Assembly: GCF_002933855.1 (NCBI RefSeq)
Contig: NZ_BFAQ01000041.1
Location: 1 to 64,000 of the forward strand
Direction: 5' to 3'
DNA from: Vibrio penaeicida
GTDB taxonomy: Bacteria; Pseudomonadota; Gammaproteobacteria; Enterobacterales; Vibrionaceae
DNA length: 64,000 bases
A program made the translations under genes and the position numbers. Each line of letters starts with the position of its first letter. Within the stretch, counting starts at the first letter, position 1. The notes under the pieces were generated by a model, which saw only the letters and a list, made by a program, of their open reading frames with translations, was not told where the DNA came from and did no database searches. Positions 17,639 through 27,298 of this stretch are shown here, one piece after another.

Positions 17639-18960
17639 TGCTGGCTCTTGAAGAAAGACTTTCCAATTATAAAACCCAAGGTTTAACCACGAAGGCAATT
17701 GCATCTGGCAAGTTAGTTCGTGTGGTGGGTTTAACGCTTGAGGCTACAGGTTGTAAAGCTCCCATCGGTAGCCTTTGTAAAGTTGAAACACTCAGCGGAG
17801 AAATGGAAGCCGAAGTGGTTGGGTTTTCAGGAGAAAGCCTTTATTTAATGCCGAGTGAACAAATTACAGGTGTTCTACCTGGAGCAAAGGTTACACCAAT
17901 CACCACTGACAGTGGTTTATCGGTTGGAATGGAGTTACTTGGTCGTGTAATTGATGGTGTGGGTAATCCGCTGGATGGTTTAGGCGATATCTACACAGAG
18001 AAAAAAGCTTCATTCAATGGCCAACCTATAAACCCATTGGCACGAAAGCCGATTTCAGAACCGCTGGATGTGGGGTTGAAAGCAGTAAACGGATTGTTGA
18101 CGGTAGGTAAAGGTCAACGTATTGGTCTCTTTGCTGGTTCTGGTGTCGGTAAATCGGTCACCCTCGGTATGATGACGAGAGGCACAACCGCACAAGTGGT
18201 GGTGGTTGGACTGATTGGTGAGCGTGGACGCGAAGTTAAAGAATTCATCGAAGAAATTTTAGGAAAAGAAGGGCGCCAACGCTCGGTCGTTGTTGCTGCT
18301 CCTGCCGATTCTTCACCTCTTATGCGTTTGAAAGGTTGTCAGACGGCGTTGACCATTGCGGAGTACTTTCGCGATCAAGGGTTAGATGTTCTTTTGCTCA
18401 TGGATTCATTAACGCGTTTTGCTCAAGCGCAGCGTGAAATTGCCCTTTCGGTAGGGGAGCCACCAGCGACTAAAGGCTATCCGCCATCGGTGTTCGCTAA
18501 GTTACCAGCGCTGGTTGAGCGTGCCGGTAATGGTGATGATAATCAGGGCTCGATTACCGCCTTCTTCACCGTGTTAACGGAAGGGGATGACTTGCAAGAC
18601 CCTATTGCAGATGCTTCGCGAGCCATTTTGGATGGTCACATCGTGTTGTCACGTGAGCTGGCAGATGCTGGTCACTATCCTGCGATTGACGTAGAGAAAT
18701 CCGTTAGCCGTGTTATGCCTCAAATCACGACCGATGAACACATGATGATGGCGAGAGCCGTCCGTCAGGTACTTTCAGTTTGTCGAAAAAACCAAGATCT
18801 TGTTTCTATTGGTGCATACAAACCAGGAACAGATCCGGCGATTGATACCGCTTTTACTCTCAAACCTAAATTGGATGAGTACGCACAACAAGGTATGGGA
18901 GAAGCGGTCCCATATGAAATGTGCGTGAATATGCTTCGCAGTATATTGCAGCCATCTTAA
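17638..18960 (+). CDS. fliI: Flagellar export ATPase FliI
   Basis: FliI hydrolyses ATP to help unfold and load export substrates. The 440 residues resemble F1 beta subunits: Walker A in GLFAGSGVGKSVT (GK at about 171-172), Walker B DVLLLMDSLTRFAQAQREI at about 250, and the downstream GYPPSVFAKLPALVERAGN segment. The start ATG overlaps the fliH stop. fliJ follows after 11 bases. Confidence 0.97.
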   Translation: MLALEERLSNYKTQGLTTKAIASGKLVRVVGLTLEATGCKAPIGSLCKVETLSGEMEAEVVGFSGESLYLMPSEQITGVLPGAKVTPITTDSGLSVGMELLGRVIDGVGNPLDGLGDIYTEKKASFNGQPINPLARKPISEPLDVGLKAVNGLLTVGKGQRIGLFAGSGVGKSVTLGMMTRGTTAQVVVVGLIGERGREVKEFIEEILGKEGRQRSVVVAAPADSSPLMRLKGCQTALTIAEYFRDQGLDVLLLMDSLTRFAQAQREIALSVGEPPATKGYPPSVFAKLPALVERAGNGDDNQGSITAFFTVLTEGDDLQDPIADASRAILDGHIVLSRELADAGHYPAIDVEKSVSRVMPQITTDEHMMMARAVRQVLSVCRKNQDLVSIGAYKPGTDPAIDTAFTLKPKLDEYAQQGMGEAVPYEMCVNMLRSILQPS

Positions 18961-18971
18961 GAGAGGAATAA

Positions 18972-19415
18972 GTGAATAATGCTCTAGAGTTTTTATTGGA
19001 ACAGGCGAAAGATAAAGAATCTCAATCTGTGTCGGCTCTTAATAAGTCGAGAGCAGAGCTCGAAGATTACTATCGTCAAGTCGAGCAAATAGAAAAATAC
19101 AGACTGGATTATTGCAACCAATTGGTAGAGCGTGGAAAAGGTGGACTTACTGCGAGTGAGTATGGACACTTAAACCGATTCTTAACTCAGCTGGATGAAA
19201 CTTTAGCTAAGCAAAAAGCTGCCGAAGAACACTTTGTTTCACAGGTCAACAATTGTGAAGAACACTGGTTGGAGACTCGAAAAAACCGTCGTTCTTATGA
19301 GTGGATGATTGAAAAGAAAGCAAAGGATAAGCGTATTCAACAAGAAAAAGTAGAGCAAAGACAAATGGATGAGTTTTCTACTTTGCAATTTGCTCGTAGA
19401 AAAAGTTCTTTTTAG
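18972..19415 (+). CDS. fliJ: Flagellar export chaperone FliJ
   Basis: FliJ is a coiled-coil protein that contacts the FliI ring and FlhA and helps couple proton flow to export. The 147 residues are almost entirely charged helix, as in the family. The start is GTG 18972 after GAGAGGAATAA. A remnant of the dispersed repeat family begins right after the stop and separates it from fliK. Confidence 0.93.
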   Translation: MNNALEFLLEQAKDKESQSVSALNKSRAELEDYYRQVEQIEKYRLDYCNQLVERGKGGLTASEYGHLNRFLTQLDETLAKQKAAEEHFVSQVNNCEEHWLETRKNRRSYEWMIEKKAKDKRIQQEKVEQRQMDEFSTLQFARRKSSF

Positions 19416-19416
19416 T

Positions 19417-19480
19417 CTTGTAGCTTGAAAGCCAAGCAATTCTCGCTGAACCTAGCATCTTTAGGTAACTTGAGTATATG
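19417..19480 (-). repeat. One-ended remnant of a dispersed inverted-repeat element
   Basis: This 64-base stretch matches the right end of the element at 47791-48060 (compare 48001-48060). Shared blocks include CTTGT, AAGCCA, AATTCTCGCTGAACC and AACTTGAGTAT against GACTTGGGTAT. No matching left end is seen, so it looks like a decayed or solo terminus. It sits directly between fliJ and fliK. Confidence 0.7.
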
Positions 19481-19606
19481 AATTCAAATTGGCTCATTTT
19501 TTGCAAACTTTCTGACTTATATAAACTGAATTGAATCGCCGAAAGTCGACTGTTAATCGTGACGCAGTTGGTCACTAGAGTGAACCAACGCATAGAGAGT
19601 GTGTTT

Positions 19607-21742
19607 ATGAGCCAAAATCCTCTGTCAGTGAACGAATCCGGAAGCAAGTCCTATTTGCTCGGAAAATCCAGCCAATCTACTGATTCTGCACAAGAAAGCG
19701 AATCGGGAGGATTTCTTAACGCGCTAAAATCTGTCTTTTCCTCTGAGTCTGAACCCGCAGAATCAAGTAAAAAAATCAAAGCAGATAGTTCAGAAGAATC
19801 TAGCAAAACAAAAGGTGAGCTAGGTACTGAGGATGTGGAAGGCAAAGGTTCTGAATCGTCAAAGGTTGCCGCTGCGGCAGCAGGATCGACAGATGAAACC
19901 AGTGGTGAAGAATCTGTCGACAAGCTTCTCTCACATTCTGAAGAAAATTCAGACGTATCTAAAGAAGTAAAACACGCTAAAAAACAAAACGTTGACCAGA
20001 CAATGACGGAAGGTAATGACTTGCTTGGTCGGCTAGACGATTCGAATAAGGCTTTAAAAACAAAAGACATCCCAGCCGATGCTAATCTAACGGAGCAGGT
20101 TGACGCCAATGGCAACAAGTTGCCACAAGGTTCTGCGGCTGTGGCAGGAGCGACAGTCCAGCCATTAAAGGAAAAGACCGTTTCTGAACAGGCTATAGCC
20201 GATGCCAAATCTAAATATCTACAGCAGCCTAATGTTGACGCTTCTACCGGAGTGGGAGCGGCTACTGTTGGTGCGGCATCAACAGAAACGAGTCAGCTTT
20301 CGTCTGCACAAATGACAGATGAAACAAGCAGTGACTTTGTGAAAGGCGCGGCCGCCGTTTCTGGAGGTATGGCTTCTGGAGGTATGGTTGTCGCCAACCA
20401 AGGTCAAATTGCACAAACATCAGCTGAAGCGGTGGCAAACTCTTCTGTTGATGGAATTCAAATCGGAACCGAATCACTTCAACAGTCTGGTAAAACCGGA
20501 ATATCTCAAGAAATCAATGAACTGAGTGATGAAAGTGCTCTGCTTGCAAGTGCAGCAACAGCTACTGGCACAGTAAGTCAAAATGGTTTGAAGCACTCTA
20601 ACCAAAGCCCTCAAGACGCACAGATTGACTGGACAAAAAATACAGTTACTCATTCACCTATGGATTCTGATACGAAACTTGCAACAACGTTTTCAGATAC
20701 CTCAAAAGTAGACTTGAAAGGAGCTCAAGCTAGTGCTGTTGGGGCTGGAGTTATCGCAAATCAGGTAGCTACTGAAACATCGTTTGATGGGCAACCCTTG
20801 ATTGCTTCTGAACAACTTCAAGGTCAGTACACCGAGCCAATGTGGACAACAACATCAGCGGAGATGAGCAAAGCAGAATTGCAAGCAGCTAAAGGCGTTA
20901 TAGAGTCTTCTAATAATGCCAAAATGGCCGCTAGCGCAGCACTTGCTGCCCATTTAGCAAACCCAACGTCGACTCCGCTTCCTGCCGATAGAATGGCGGC
21001 GGCTTCTGCGACGCAAGTTATGCCACAAGAAATCAGTGCCGCAGCGATGAACCAGCAGATGATCGCACAAAGCATGACGGCTGGTGCAGCGACTCAAACC
21101 AGTAATGTGGCAGCAGCATCTGTAGCCGGAAGTGCTGCTGTTTTAGGCGCGACTAAACTGGCTAAAGGCAATGAAAACGGTCATGGTGAAAAAGCTGATT
21201 TTTCCCAACAACTCGCTGGTGTCGCTTCGCAACAAGGATTAACTGGTGCACAAGCTAAAGCAGAGGGACAAGCCTTAGCGGCTGCTCAGCAATCACCGCT
21301 GCAATTATCCCGAGACGGTGCAGCAGCTGGCGATCAGCTCGCTGAACGTGTGCAAATGATGCTGTCTAAAAACCTCAAAAATGTTGATATTCGATTAGAC
21401 CCACCAGAATTAGGGCGAATGCAAATTCGGATGACAATGAATAACGACATCGCGTCGGTTCAGTTTACGGTTGCGAACCAACAAACCCGAGACATTGTTG
21501 AACAAGCAATGCCCAGATTGAGAGAAATGTTGTCTCAACAAGGTTTACAGCTTGCAGATACGTCCGTTCAGCAGCAAAATGCTGGGCAACAGCAACAAAG
21601 TCAGTATGTTGCGGGGCAAGGTTCCGGAAAAGGTAAAGACGGCGATGGCATTGACAGCGAATTCGGCTCAGAGGGTGACGAATCGCTCGAAGTTAACGTT
21701 GATGTGAAACCAAACCGTGATGGAATCAGTTTTTACGCTTAA
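19607..21742 (+). CDS. fliK: Hook-length control protein FliK
   Basis: FliK measures hook length and switches export specificity by acting on FlhB. The frame is open from GTG 19559, but the AGAGAG before ATG 19607 favours a start at MSQNPLSVNE, giving 711 residues. The first ~560 residues are low-complexity Ser, Ala, Gln and Lys, as expected for the extended ruler. The conserved C-terminal switch domain (about 580-680) has LKNVDIRLDPPELGRMQIRM. The protein is long for the family, and the length lies in the ruler. About 190 bases separate it from fliJ. Confidence 0.92.
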   Translation: MSQNPLSVNESGSKSYLLGKSSQSTDSAQESESGGFLNALKSVFSSESEPAESSKKIKADSSEESSKTKGELGTEDVEGKGSESSKVAAAAAGSTDETSGEESVDKLLSHSEENSDVSKEVKHAKKQNVDQTMTEGNDLLGRLDDSNKALKTKDIPADANLTEQVDANGNKLPQGSAAVAGATVQPLKEKTVSEQAIADAKSKYLQQPNVDASTGVGAATVGAASTETSQLSSAQMTDETSSDFVKGAAAVSGGMASGGMVVANQGQIAQTSAEAVANSSVDGIQIGTESLQQSGKTGISQEINELSDESALLASAATATGTVSQNGLKHSNQSPQDAQIDWTKNTVTHSPMDSDTKLATTFSDTSKVDLKGAQASAVGAGVIANQVATETSFDGQPLIASEQLQGQYTEPMWTTTSAEMSKAELQAAKGVIESSNNAKMAASAALAAHLANPTSTPLPADRMAAASATQVMPQEISAAAMNQQMIAQSMTAGAATQTSNVAAASVAGSAAVLGATKLAKGNENGHGEKADFSQQLAGVASQQGLTGAQAKAEGQALAAAQQSPLQLSRDGAAAGDQLAERVQMMLSKNLKNVDIRLDPPELGRMQIRMTMNNDIASVQFTVANQQTRDIVEQAMPRLREMLSQQGLQLADTSVQQQNAGQQQQSQYVAGQGSGKGKDGDGIDSEFGSEGDESLEVNVDVKPNRDGISFYA

Positions 21743-21778
21743 CATTATAACTTAACCTTCTATTTAACCGAGACGTTT

Positions 21779-22273
21779 ATGGCAGAAGAACAACAAGACG
21801 CAGAAGCGCCCAAAGGAAAAAGTAAACTCCTGATCATCATCATAGCGGTAGTCGTTTTACTCGCTGGCGGTGGTGGCGCAGCCTTTTTCTTGATGGGTTC
21901 CGATCCTTCAGAAGAAGCTCCGGCAGCAGAAGAGGCGGCAGTACCAACCAATGAGCCCGCTTCTTATGTCAATATCCCGCAGCCGTTTGTGTTCAACGTT
22001 ACCGGAGATAAAAAAGACCGATTGGTGCAAATCAAAGTCCAAATTATGGTGAGAGGGGGCGATAACGAGGGAACGGCAAAACACCATTCTCCTCTGATTG
22101 AAAGTACCCTTCTTTCAACGTTTGGAGTCGCTACTGCTGAGCAACTTCGCACTCCTTTAGGTCGTGGGCAGCTACGTGATCAGGCAACTGACGATATTAA
22201 AGCTGCTTTGAGTCAGCTAGTAGGGCAGCCTGTCATTGAGAAAGTGCTGTTCACTGACTTCGTAATGCAATAG
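21779..22273 (+). CDS. fliL: Flagellar basal-body protein FliL
   Basis: FliL is a single-pass inner membrane protein that surrounds the stator and supports torque. It has 164 residues: a short basic cytoplasmic tail, a membrane helix at about residues 17-40 (LLIIIIAVVVLLAGGGGAAFFLM), an acidic Pro/Ala linker, and a periplasmic domain with the stomatin-like fold region (YVNIPQPFVFNV). fliM starts 7 bases downstream. Confidence 0.95.
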   Translation: MAEEQQDAEAPKGKSKLLIIIIAVVVLLAGGGGAAFFLMGSDPSEEAPAAEEAAVPTNEPASYVNIPQPFVFNVTGDKKDRLVQIKVQIMVRGGDNEGTAKHHSPLIESTLLSTFGVATAEQLRTPLGRGQLRDQATDDIKAALSQLVGQPVIEKVLFTDFVMQ

Positions 22274-22280
22274 GTATCCT

Positions 22281-23360
22281 GTGACAGACTTATTAAGCCA
22301 AGATGAGATTGATGCGTTACTGCATGGTGTAGATGATGTAGATGACGGAGATGATGATGATCTTGATGCCGGTGGTGGGTCCCCCGAGAACACATCCGAC
22401 TATGATTTTTCGTCTCAAGACAGAATTGTTCGTGGTCGAATGCCGACCTTGGAGCTCATCAATGAGCGCTTTGCTCGGCACTTGCGAATAAGTTTGTTTA
22501 ACATGCTGCGAAAAACCGCAGAGGTATCGATTAACGGTGTGCAAATGGTGAAGTTTGGTGAATACCAAAACACCCTTTATGTACCAACCAGTTTGAACAT
22601 GGTGCGTTTTAGACCACTTAAAGGTACAGCGCTTATTACCATGGAAGCGCGATTAGTCTTTATCTTGGTGGAAAACTTCTTTGGTGGCGATGGTCGTTTC
22701 CATGCTCGGATCGAAGGGCGAGAGTTTACACCGACGGAACGTCGAATTATCCAACTGCTTCTGAAAATCGTATTTGCAGATTATCAAGAAGCGTGGTCAC
22801 CTGTTATGGGCGTTGAATTTGAGTATTTGGATTCAGAAGTAAACCCAAGTATGGCGAATATCGTGAGCCCGACGGAGGTGATCGTCGTGAGCAGTTTCCA
22901 TATTGAAGTGGATGGTGGAGGCGGTGACTTTCATGTTGTGATGCCATACTCCATGGTTGAACCGATCCGTGAGCTTTTAGATGCCGGTGTTCAATCCGAT
23001 AAGATGGAAACTGACGTACGTTGGAGCTCGGCGCTAAAAGAAGAAATTATGGATGTTCCCGTCAATTTCCGAGTGAACTTGTTAGAGCGGGATATTTCCC
23101 TTCGCGACTTGATGGAATTAAGACCTGGCGACATTATCCCAATTGAGATGCCTGAAAATGCGACAATGTTTGTAGAAGAACTGCCTACATACCGAGTTAA
23201 AATGGGTCGCTCCGGTGATAAATTGGCTGTTCAGGTATCTGAAAAAATTAAGCGTCCAGATGTGGTTAAGTCCGATTTGGTATTCCTTGGCAATGACATG
23301 GAATCAGAACTAGATAGTGGCGATGAGTTTGAAGAAATCTCGCCAGAAACAAATGAGTAG
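22281..23360 (+). CDS. fliM: Flagellar motor switch protein FliM
   Basis: FliM is the C-ring protein that binds CheY-P and reverses the motor. The GTG at 22281 starts MTDLLSQDEIDALLHGV, the CheY-P-binding peptide, followed by an unusually acidic stretch (DDVDDGDDDDLDAGGG). The middle CheC-like domain has a GGxG-type motif (FFGGDGRFHARIEGREFTPTE), and the C-terminal SpoA domain binds FliN. It has 359 residues. The N-terminal peptide resembles repeated motifs in the CheA linker of this window. Confidence 0.96.
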   Translation: MTDLLSQDEIDALLHGVDDVDDGDDDDLDAGGGSPENTSDYDFSSQDRIVRGRMPTLELINERFARHLRISLFNMLRKTAEVSINGVQMVKFGEYQNTLYVPTSLNMVRFRPLKGTALITMEARLVFILVENFFGGDGRFHARIEGREFTPTERRIIQLLLKIVFADYQEAWSPVMGVEFEYLDSEVNPSMANIVSPTEVIVVSSFHIEVDGGGGDFHVVMPYSMVEPIRELLDAGVQSDKMETDVRWSSALKEEIMDVPVNFRVNLLERDISLRDLMELRPGDIIPIEMPENATMFVEELPTYRVKMGRSGDKLAVQVSEKIKRPDVVKSDLVFLGNDMESELDSGDEFEEISPETNE

Positions 23361-23370
23361 GTGATTGAGT

Positions 23371-23778
23371 ATGGATCCAAACGAAGATCAAAAACTGGCA
23401 GATGAATGGGCCGCTGCGTTAGGCGAAGACCCGTTAGCATCTGGTGGCGATGATGATGTTGAAGCGGCTCCCCTTGAAGAATTGTCTAATGAGCCAGCTC
23501 CGATTTCTGAAGATGAGCGTCGTAAACTCGACACCATCATGGATATTCCCGTCACAATTTCGATGGAAGTTGGGCGTTCACAAATCAGCATTCGTAACTT
23601 ATTACAACTGAACCAAGGTTCCGTTGTTGAATTGGATCGAGTTGCTGGTGAATCACTGGATGTACTGGTCAATGGAACTTTGATCGCGCACGGTGAAGTC
23701 GTTGTGGTGAACGACAAGTTTGGTATTCGTCTAACCGACGTTATTAGCCAAACTGAACGAATCAAGAAACTTAGGTAG
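23371..23778 (+). CDS. fliN: Flagellar motor switch protein FliN
   Basis: FliN forms the lower C ring and docks FliH/FliI. An in-frame TTG at 23365 abuts the AGGTGA ribosome binding site (23359-23364) and is too close; ATG 23371 has correct spacing and gives 135 residues. The N-terminal half is acidic. The C-terminal SpoA domain has DIPVTISMEVGRSQISIRNLLQLNQGSVVELDRVAGE. Confidence 0.95.
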   Translation: MDPNEDQKLADEWAAALGEDPLASGGDDDVEAAPLEELSNEPAPISEDERRKLDTIMDIPVTISMEVGRSQISIRNLLQLNQGSVVELDRVAGESLDVLVNGTLIAHGEVVVVNDKFGIRLTDVISQTERIKKLR

Positions 23779-23780
23779 CC

Positions 23781-24164
23781 ATGAAAAAACTCTTTGGCTG
23801 GTGGTTGTTTCTGCCTGCTCCTGCATTGGCCTCCAGTGCTGGTCAGTTAGATATGGCTGCAACACTGGGATCTTTGCTCTTTGTTATCGCGATTATTTTC
23901 ATATTGGCATGGGCATTAAAGCGAATGCGTTTGCCTAGTATGATGGGGCAAGACGGGCTAAAAATAGTCCGCCAGCTGCCTGTTGGAACAAAAGAACGGC
24001 TAGTGATAGTGCAGGCTGGAGAAGAGCAGTTTCTCGTAGGCATAACCGCGAACTCTATCAATTTGGTTTCTAAACTGGACAAGCCTGTCGAAGACGCGCA
24101 ACCCGTGTCGGCACCCTTCGCCCAACAACTTAGTCAGTTATTGAAAAAAGATGAAAAAAAATAA
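23781..24164 (+). CDS. fliO: Flagellar export scaffold FliO
   Basis: FliO is a small membrane protein that helps assemble the FliP ring of the export gate. The 127 residues carry a hydrophobic leader-like N-terminus (KKLFGWWLFLPAPALASS), one membrane helix at about 31-50 (LGSLLFVIAIIFILAWAL), and a cytoplasmic domain with RQLPVGTKERLVIVQAGEEQFLVG. It overlaps fliP by 14 bases. Confidence 0.93.
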   Translation: MKKLFGWWLFLPAPALASSAGQLDMAATLGSLLFVIAIIFILAWALKRMRLPSMMGQDGLKIVRQLPVGTKERLVIVQAGEEQFLVGITANSINLVSKLDKPVEDAQPVSAPFAQQLSQLLKKDEKK

Positions 24165-25020
24165 TTTTATCGCTGCCTTACTGGCAGCGTTTCTGTTTTT
24201 ATGCCATTCAACCTCGGTTGTCGCGCAGGAAGAATTGGCGAGTTCAATTCCCACTAATGCGGTGGGTGCGCAAAATATTGCGGTAGCAGAATCGCAGACT
24301 GCGACAGGGTCTTCGAGTGCGTTTATCTCTGGTGGTGCCCCTGGAAGTGGTATTCCAGCGATAACCGTTACTACGAATCCTGATGGCACTGAAGATTACT
24401 CAATAAACTTGCAAGTCTTGGCCTTGATGACATTGTTGGGCTTCCTGCCCGCAATGGTGATTTTGATGACGTCGTTTACCCGAATTGTCGTGGTGATGTC
24501 GATATTGCGTCAGGCGATGGGTTTGCAACAAACGCCGTCTAATCAGGTGATCATTGGTATAGCCATTTTTCTCACCTTTTTCATCATGTCCCCTGTAATA
24601 GATCGAGTAAATAATGAAGCCATTCAGCCATATGTAAACGAACAAATAACCGCTCGTGATGCGTTTACCTTTGCGCAAGTGCCTATGAAGGACTTCATGC
24701 TTAAGCAGACGCGCGTTAAGGATTTGGAAACATTTGTCAATATTTCAGGTGCTCAAGTAGACAATCCTGAAGACGTACCGATGAGTATTTTGATCCCTGC
24801 GTTTATTACGTCGGAGTTGAAGACAGCGTTTCAGATTGGCTTTATGCTCTTTTTGCCATTTTTGGTCATCGACTTAGTGGTTGCCTCTGTATTGATGGCC
24901 ATGGGTATGATGATGCTTTCTCCTATGATCGTTTCTTTGCCTTTTAAACTCATGCTATTTGTGTTGGTTGATGGTTGGAACCTCATCTTGTCCACTTTAG
25001 CTGGCAGTTTTGCGATATAG
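24151..25020 (+). CDS. fliP: Flagellar export gate protein FliP
   Basis: FliP is a core subunit of the FliPQR export gate. The 289 residues begin with a cleavable signal peptide (KKNNFIAALLAAFLFLCHS to VVAQ), then a periplasmic linker longer than in E. coli, and the conserved body with PAMVILMTSFTRIVVVMSIL and four membrane helices. ATG 24151 lies inside fliO. fliQ follows after 12 bases. Confidence 0.96.
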   Translation: MKKNNFIAALLAAFLFLCHSTSVVAQEELASSIPTNAVGAQNIAVAESQTATGSSSAFISGGAPGSGIPAITVTTNPDGTEDYSINLQVLALMTLLGFLPAMVILMTSFTRIVVVMSILRQAMGLQQTPSNQVIIGIAIFLTFFIMSPVIDRVNNEAIQPYVNEQITARDAFTFAQVPMKDFMLKQTRVKDLETFVNISGAQVDNPEDVPMSILIPAFITSELKTAFQIGFMLFLPFLVIDLVVASVLMAMGMMMLSPMIVSLPFKLMLFVLVDGWNLILSTLAGSFAI

Positions 25021-25032
25021 CGGAGGGAATGT

Positions 25033-25302
25033 ATGACTCCTGAAATGTTCGTTGACCTTTTCCGAGAATCACTTTGGCTGGTTCTGGTTATGGTATGCGC
25101 AATCATCATTCCCAGCCTTATTATTGGTTTGGTTGTTGCCATTTTCCAAGCGGCTACGTCCATCAACGAACAAACACTGAGTTTTCTTCCTAGGCTAGTT
25201 GTCACGCTCTTGGCTTTGATGTTATTCGGGCATTGGATGACACGTATGCTGATGGAGTTTTTCTTCGAGCTGATTGAACGCATGCCAACTGTTCTGCATT
25301 AG
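25033..25302 (+). CDS. fliQ: Flagellar export gate protein FliQ
   Basis: FliQ is an 89-residue gate subunit with two membrane hairpin helices (LWLVLVMVCAIIIPSLIIGLVVAIF and LVVTLLALMLFGHW). The family segment GLVVAIFQAATSINEQTLSF is intact. A CGGAGGGAATGT ribosome binding site precedes ATG 25033. Confidence 0.96.
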   Translation: MTPEMFVDLFRESLWLVLVMVCAIIIPSLIIGLVVAIFQAATSINEQTLSFLPRLVVTLLALMLFGHWMTRMLMEFFFELIERMPTVLH

Positions 25303-25310
25303 AGGCGGAT

Positions 25311-26093
25311 ATGGAGTTTTCTGCAGACATCATTCTCGACTGGATAGCAAACTACTTCTGGCCTTATAGCCGGATTTCAGCCATGTTAATGGTCATGACC
25401 GTGACGGGTGCAAGATTTGTATCTACCCGAATCCGTTTGTATCTAGGTCTCGCCATTACGTTTGCGGTAATGCCCGCTATTCCAGCCGTTCCTGAAGATA
25501 TCGAGCTATTGTCGTTCCAAGGTTTTTTAACGACGTTTGAGCAATTGGTGATTGGTATTGCCATGGGAACCGTTACCCAATTTATGCTGCAAACGTTTGT
25601 TGTACTGGGTCAAATCTTAGGTATGCAATCCAGTTTGGGTTTTGCATCTATGGTGGATCCAGCAAATGGACAAAACACACCCTTACTTGGTCAGTTGTTT
25701 ATGTTTTTGGCGACCATGTTTTTCCTATCGACTGATGGTCACCTGCAAATGATCCAGTTGGTTGTTATGAGTTTTACGGCTTTACCTATCGGGCAAGGGG
25801 CGTTGAATTCGGTTGATTACCGAGAGCTCGCTTTGTGGTTTGGTACTATGTTTAAAATGGCGCTGAGTATGTCGTTGTCGGGCATTATCGCTCTACTTAC
25901 CATTAATTTGTCGTTCGGGGTAATGACAAGAGCTGCGCCCCAATTGAACATATTCTCGCTCGGCTTTGCGTTTGCCTTGTTAGTCGGTTTGCTGATTTGT
26001 TGGTATATCATCGCTGGGTTGTTTACCCACTACGACTTGATTTGGCTCGAAGGGCGTGGGCAAATATGCCGCCTTATCGATATGAATTGTTAG
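25311..26093 (+). CDS. fliR: Flagellar export gate protein FliR
   Basis: FliR is the single-copy subunit that completes the FliP5Q4R1 gate. It has 260 residues with about six membrane segments; VMTVTGARFVSTRIRLYLGLAITF and SSLGFASMVDPANGQNTPLLGQ are typical. It starts 8 bases after fliQ. flhB follows after 22 bases with a strong AGGAGG. Confidence 0.95.
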   Translation: MEFSADIILDWIANYFWPYSRISAMLMVMTVTGARFVSTRIRLYLGLAITFAVMPAIPAVPEDIELLSFQGFLTTFEQLVIGIAMGTVTQFMLQTFVVLGQILGMQSSLGFASMVDPANGQNTPLLGQLFMFLATMFFLSTDGHLQMIQLVVMSFTALPIGQGALNSVDYRELALWFGTMFKMALSMSLSGIIALLTINLSFGVMTRAAPQLNIFSLGFAFALLVGLLICWYIIAGLFTHYDLIWLEGRGQICRLIDMNC

Positions 26094-26115
26094 GTCAAAG
26101 CGCTAGGAGGCTTTT

Positions 26116-27246
26116 TTGGCAGAATCAGACGGTCAGGAACGCACAGAAGACGCCACGCCCAGGCGGCTAAAACAGGCGAGAGAAAAAGGGCAAGTCGCCC
26201 GCTCTAAGGAACTTGCTTCCGTGTCTGTTTTAGTTATTGGGTCTGTGGCGCTAATGTGGTTCGGTGAATCTCTCGCAAGAGGGTTGTTCACGGTGATGTC
26301 GCGCCTGTTCTCATTGAGTCGAGAGGAAATCTACGACTTTGGCAAGCTTATCGAAATCATCTTCGGAGCCATGGTTTACCTAATTCTTCCTCTTCTTCTG
26401 ATTTTGATTACTCTGTTTGTTGCAGCCTTAGCAGGTGCTGCTGGCGTAGGGGGGATCAGCTTTTCGGTTGAAGCCGCGATGCCAAAAGCGTCTAAAATGA
26501 ACCCACTTAGCGGCCTAAAACGAATGGTTGGTATGCAGAGTTGGGTTGAACTGATTAAATCAATCTTGAAAGTACTGCTGGTCGCGGGCGTTGCGTTTTA
26601 CTTGATACAAGCGTCTCGTAAAGACTTGTTTCAGCTGAGTTTAGACTTGTTTCCAGCCAACATATTCCATGCTTTGGATATTCTGCTTAACTTCACGTTG
26701 CTCATTAGCTGCTCATTGCTGGTCGTGGTTGCCATCGATATCCCTTTCCAAATTTGGCAGCACGCGAATCAGTTAAAAATGACTAAGCAGGAAGTGAAAG
26801 ATGAATTCAAGGAGACGGAAGGTAAGCCAGAGGTGAAAGGGCGCATTAGAATGCTTCAGCGTGAAATGGCGCAGCGTCGGATGATGGCAGATGTTCCACA
26901 GGCCGATGTGATTATAACCAACCCTGAGCACTTCTCTGTTGCGCTTCGCTACAATCAAAAAACCGACAAAGCGCCAATTGTGGTCGCTAAAGGTACTGAT
27001 CATATCGCGTTGAAAATTCGAGAAATCGCTAGAGAGCACGATATTTACGTCGTCCCTGCACCACCTCTTGCACGTGCACTTTATCATTCGACTGAGCTGG
27101 AACAACAAATTCCTGACGGTCTATTTACGGCGGTGGCTCAAGTACTTGCGTACGTATTCCAATTGAAGCAGTTCCGAAAACGAGGCGGAGACCGCCCTAC
27201 ACTAAAAGAGCAGAACATGCCGATTCCACCAGACTTAAGACATTGA
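26116..27246 (+). CDS. flhB: Flagellar export switch protein FlhB
   Basis: FlhB switches export from hook to filament proteins after self-cleavage. The start is TTG 26116, supported by AGGAGG at 26105-26110. The 376 residues have an N-terminal basic segment (DATPRRLKQAREKGQVARSKEL), four membrane helices and a cytoplasmic domain with cleavage motif NPEH at 269-272. The enteric motif is NPTH; the T to E change is, as I recall, common in Vibrio. It is the last gene of the fliE to flhB run. Confidence 0.96.
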   Translation: MAESDGQERTEDATPRRLKQAREKGQVARSKELASVSVLVIGSVALMWFGESLARGLFTVMSRLFSLSREEIYDFGKLIEIIFGAMVYLILPLLLILITLFVAALAGAAGVGGISFSVEAAMPKASKMNPLSGLKRMVGMQSWVELIKSILKVLLVAGVAFYLIQASRKDLFQLSLDLFPANIFHALDILLNFTLLISCSLLVVVAIDIPFQIWQHANQLKMTKQEVKDEFKETEGKPEVKGRIRMLQREMAQRRMMADVPQADVIITNPEHFSVALRYNQKTDKAPIVVAKGTDHIALKIREIAREHDIYVVPAPPLARALYHSTELEQQIPDGLFTAVAQVLAYVFQLKQFRKRGGDRPTLKEQNMPIPPDLRH

Positions 27247-27298
27247 TAATTCAATACTCTCGCTATCTATCGATAAGACAAATTTTTGACTATTCAAA

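Noticed and set aside
24151..24237. FliP N-terminal extension as a start-site error
   Set aside because: The extension forms a good signal peptide and FliP is known to have a cleaved leader, so the start at 24151 was kept.
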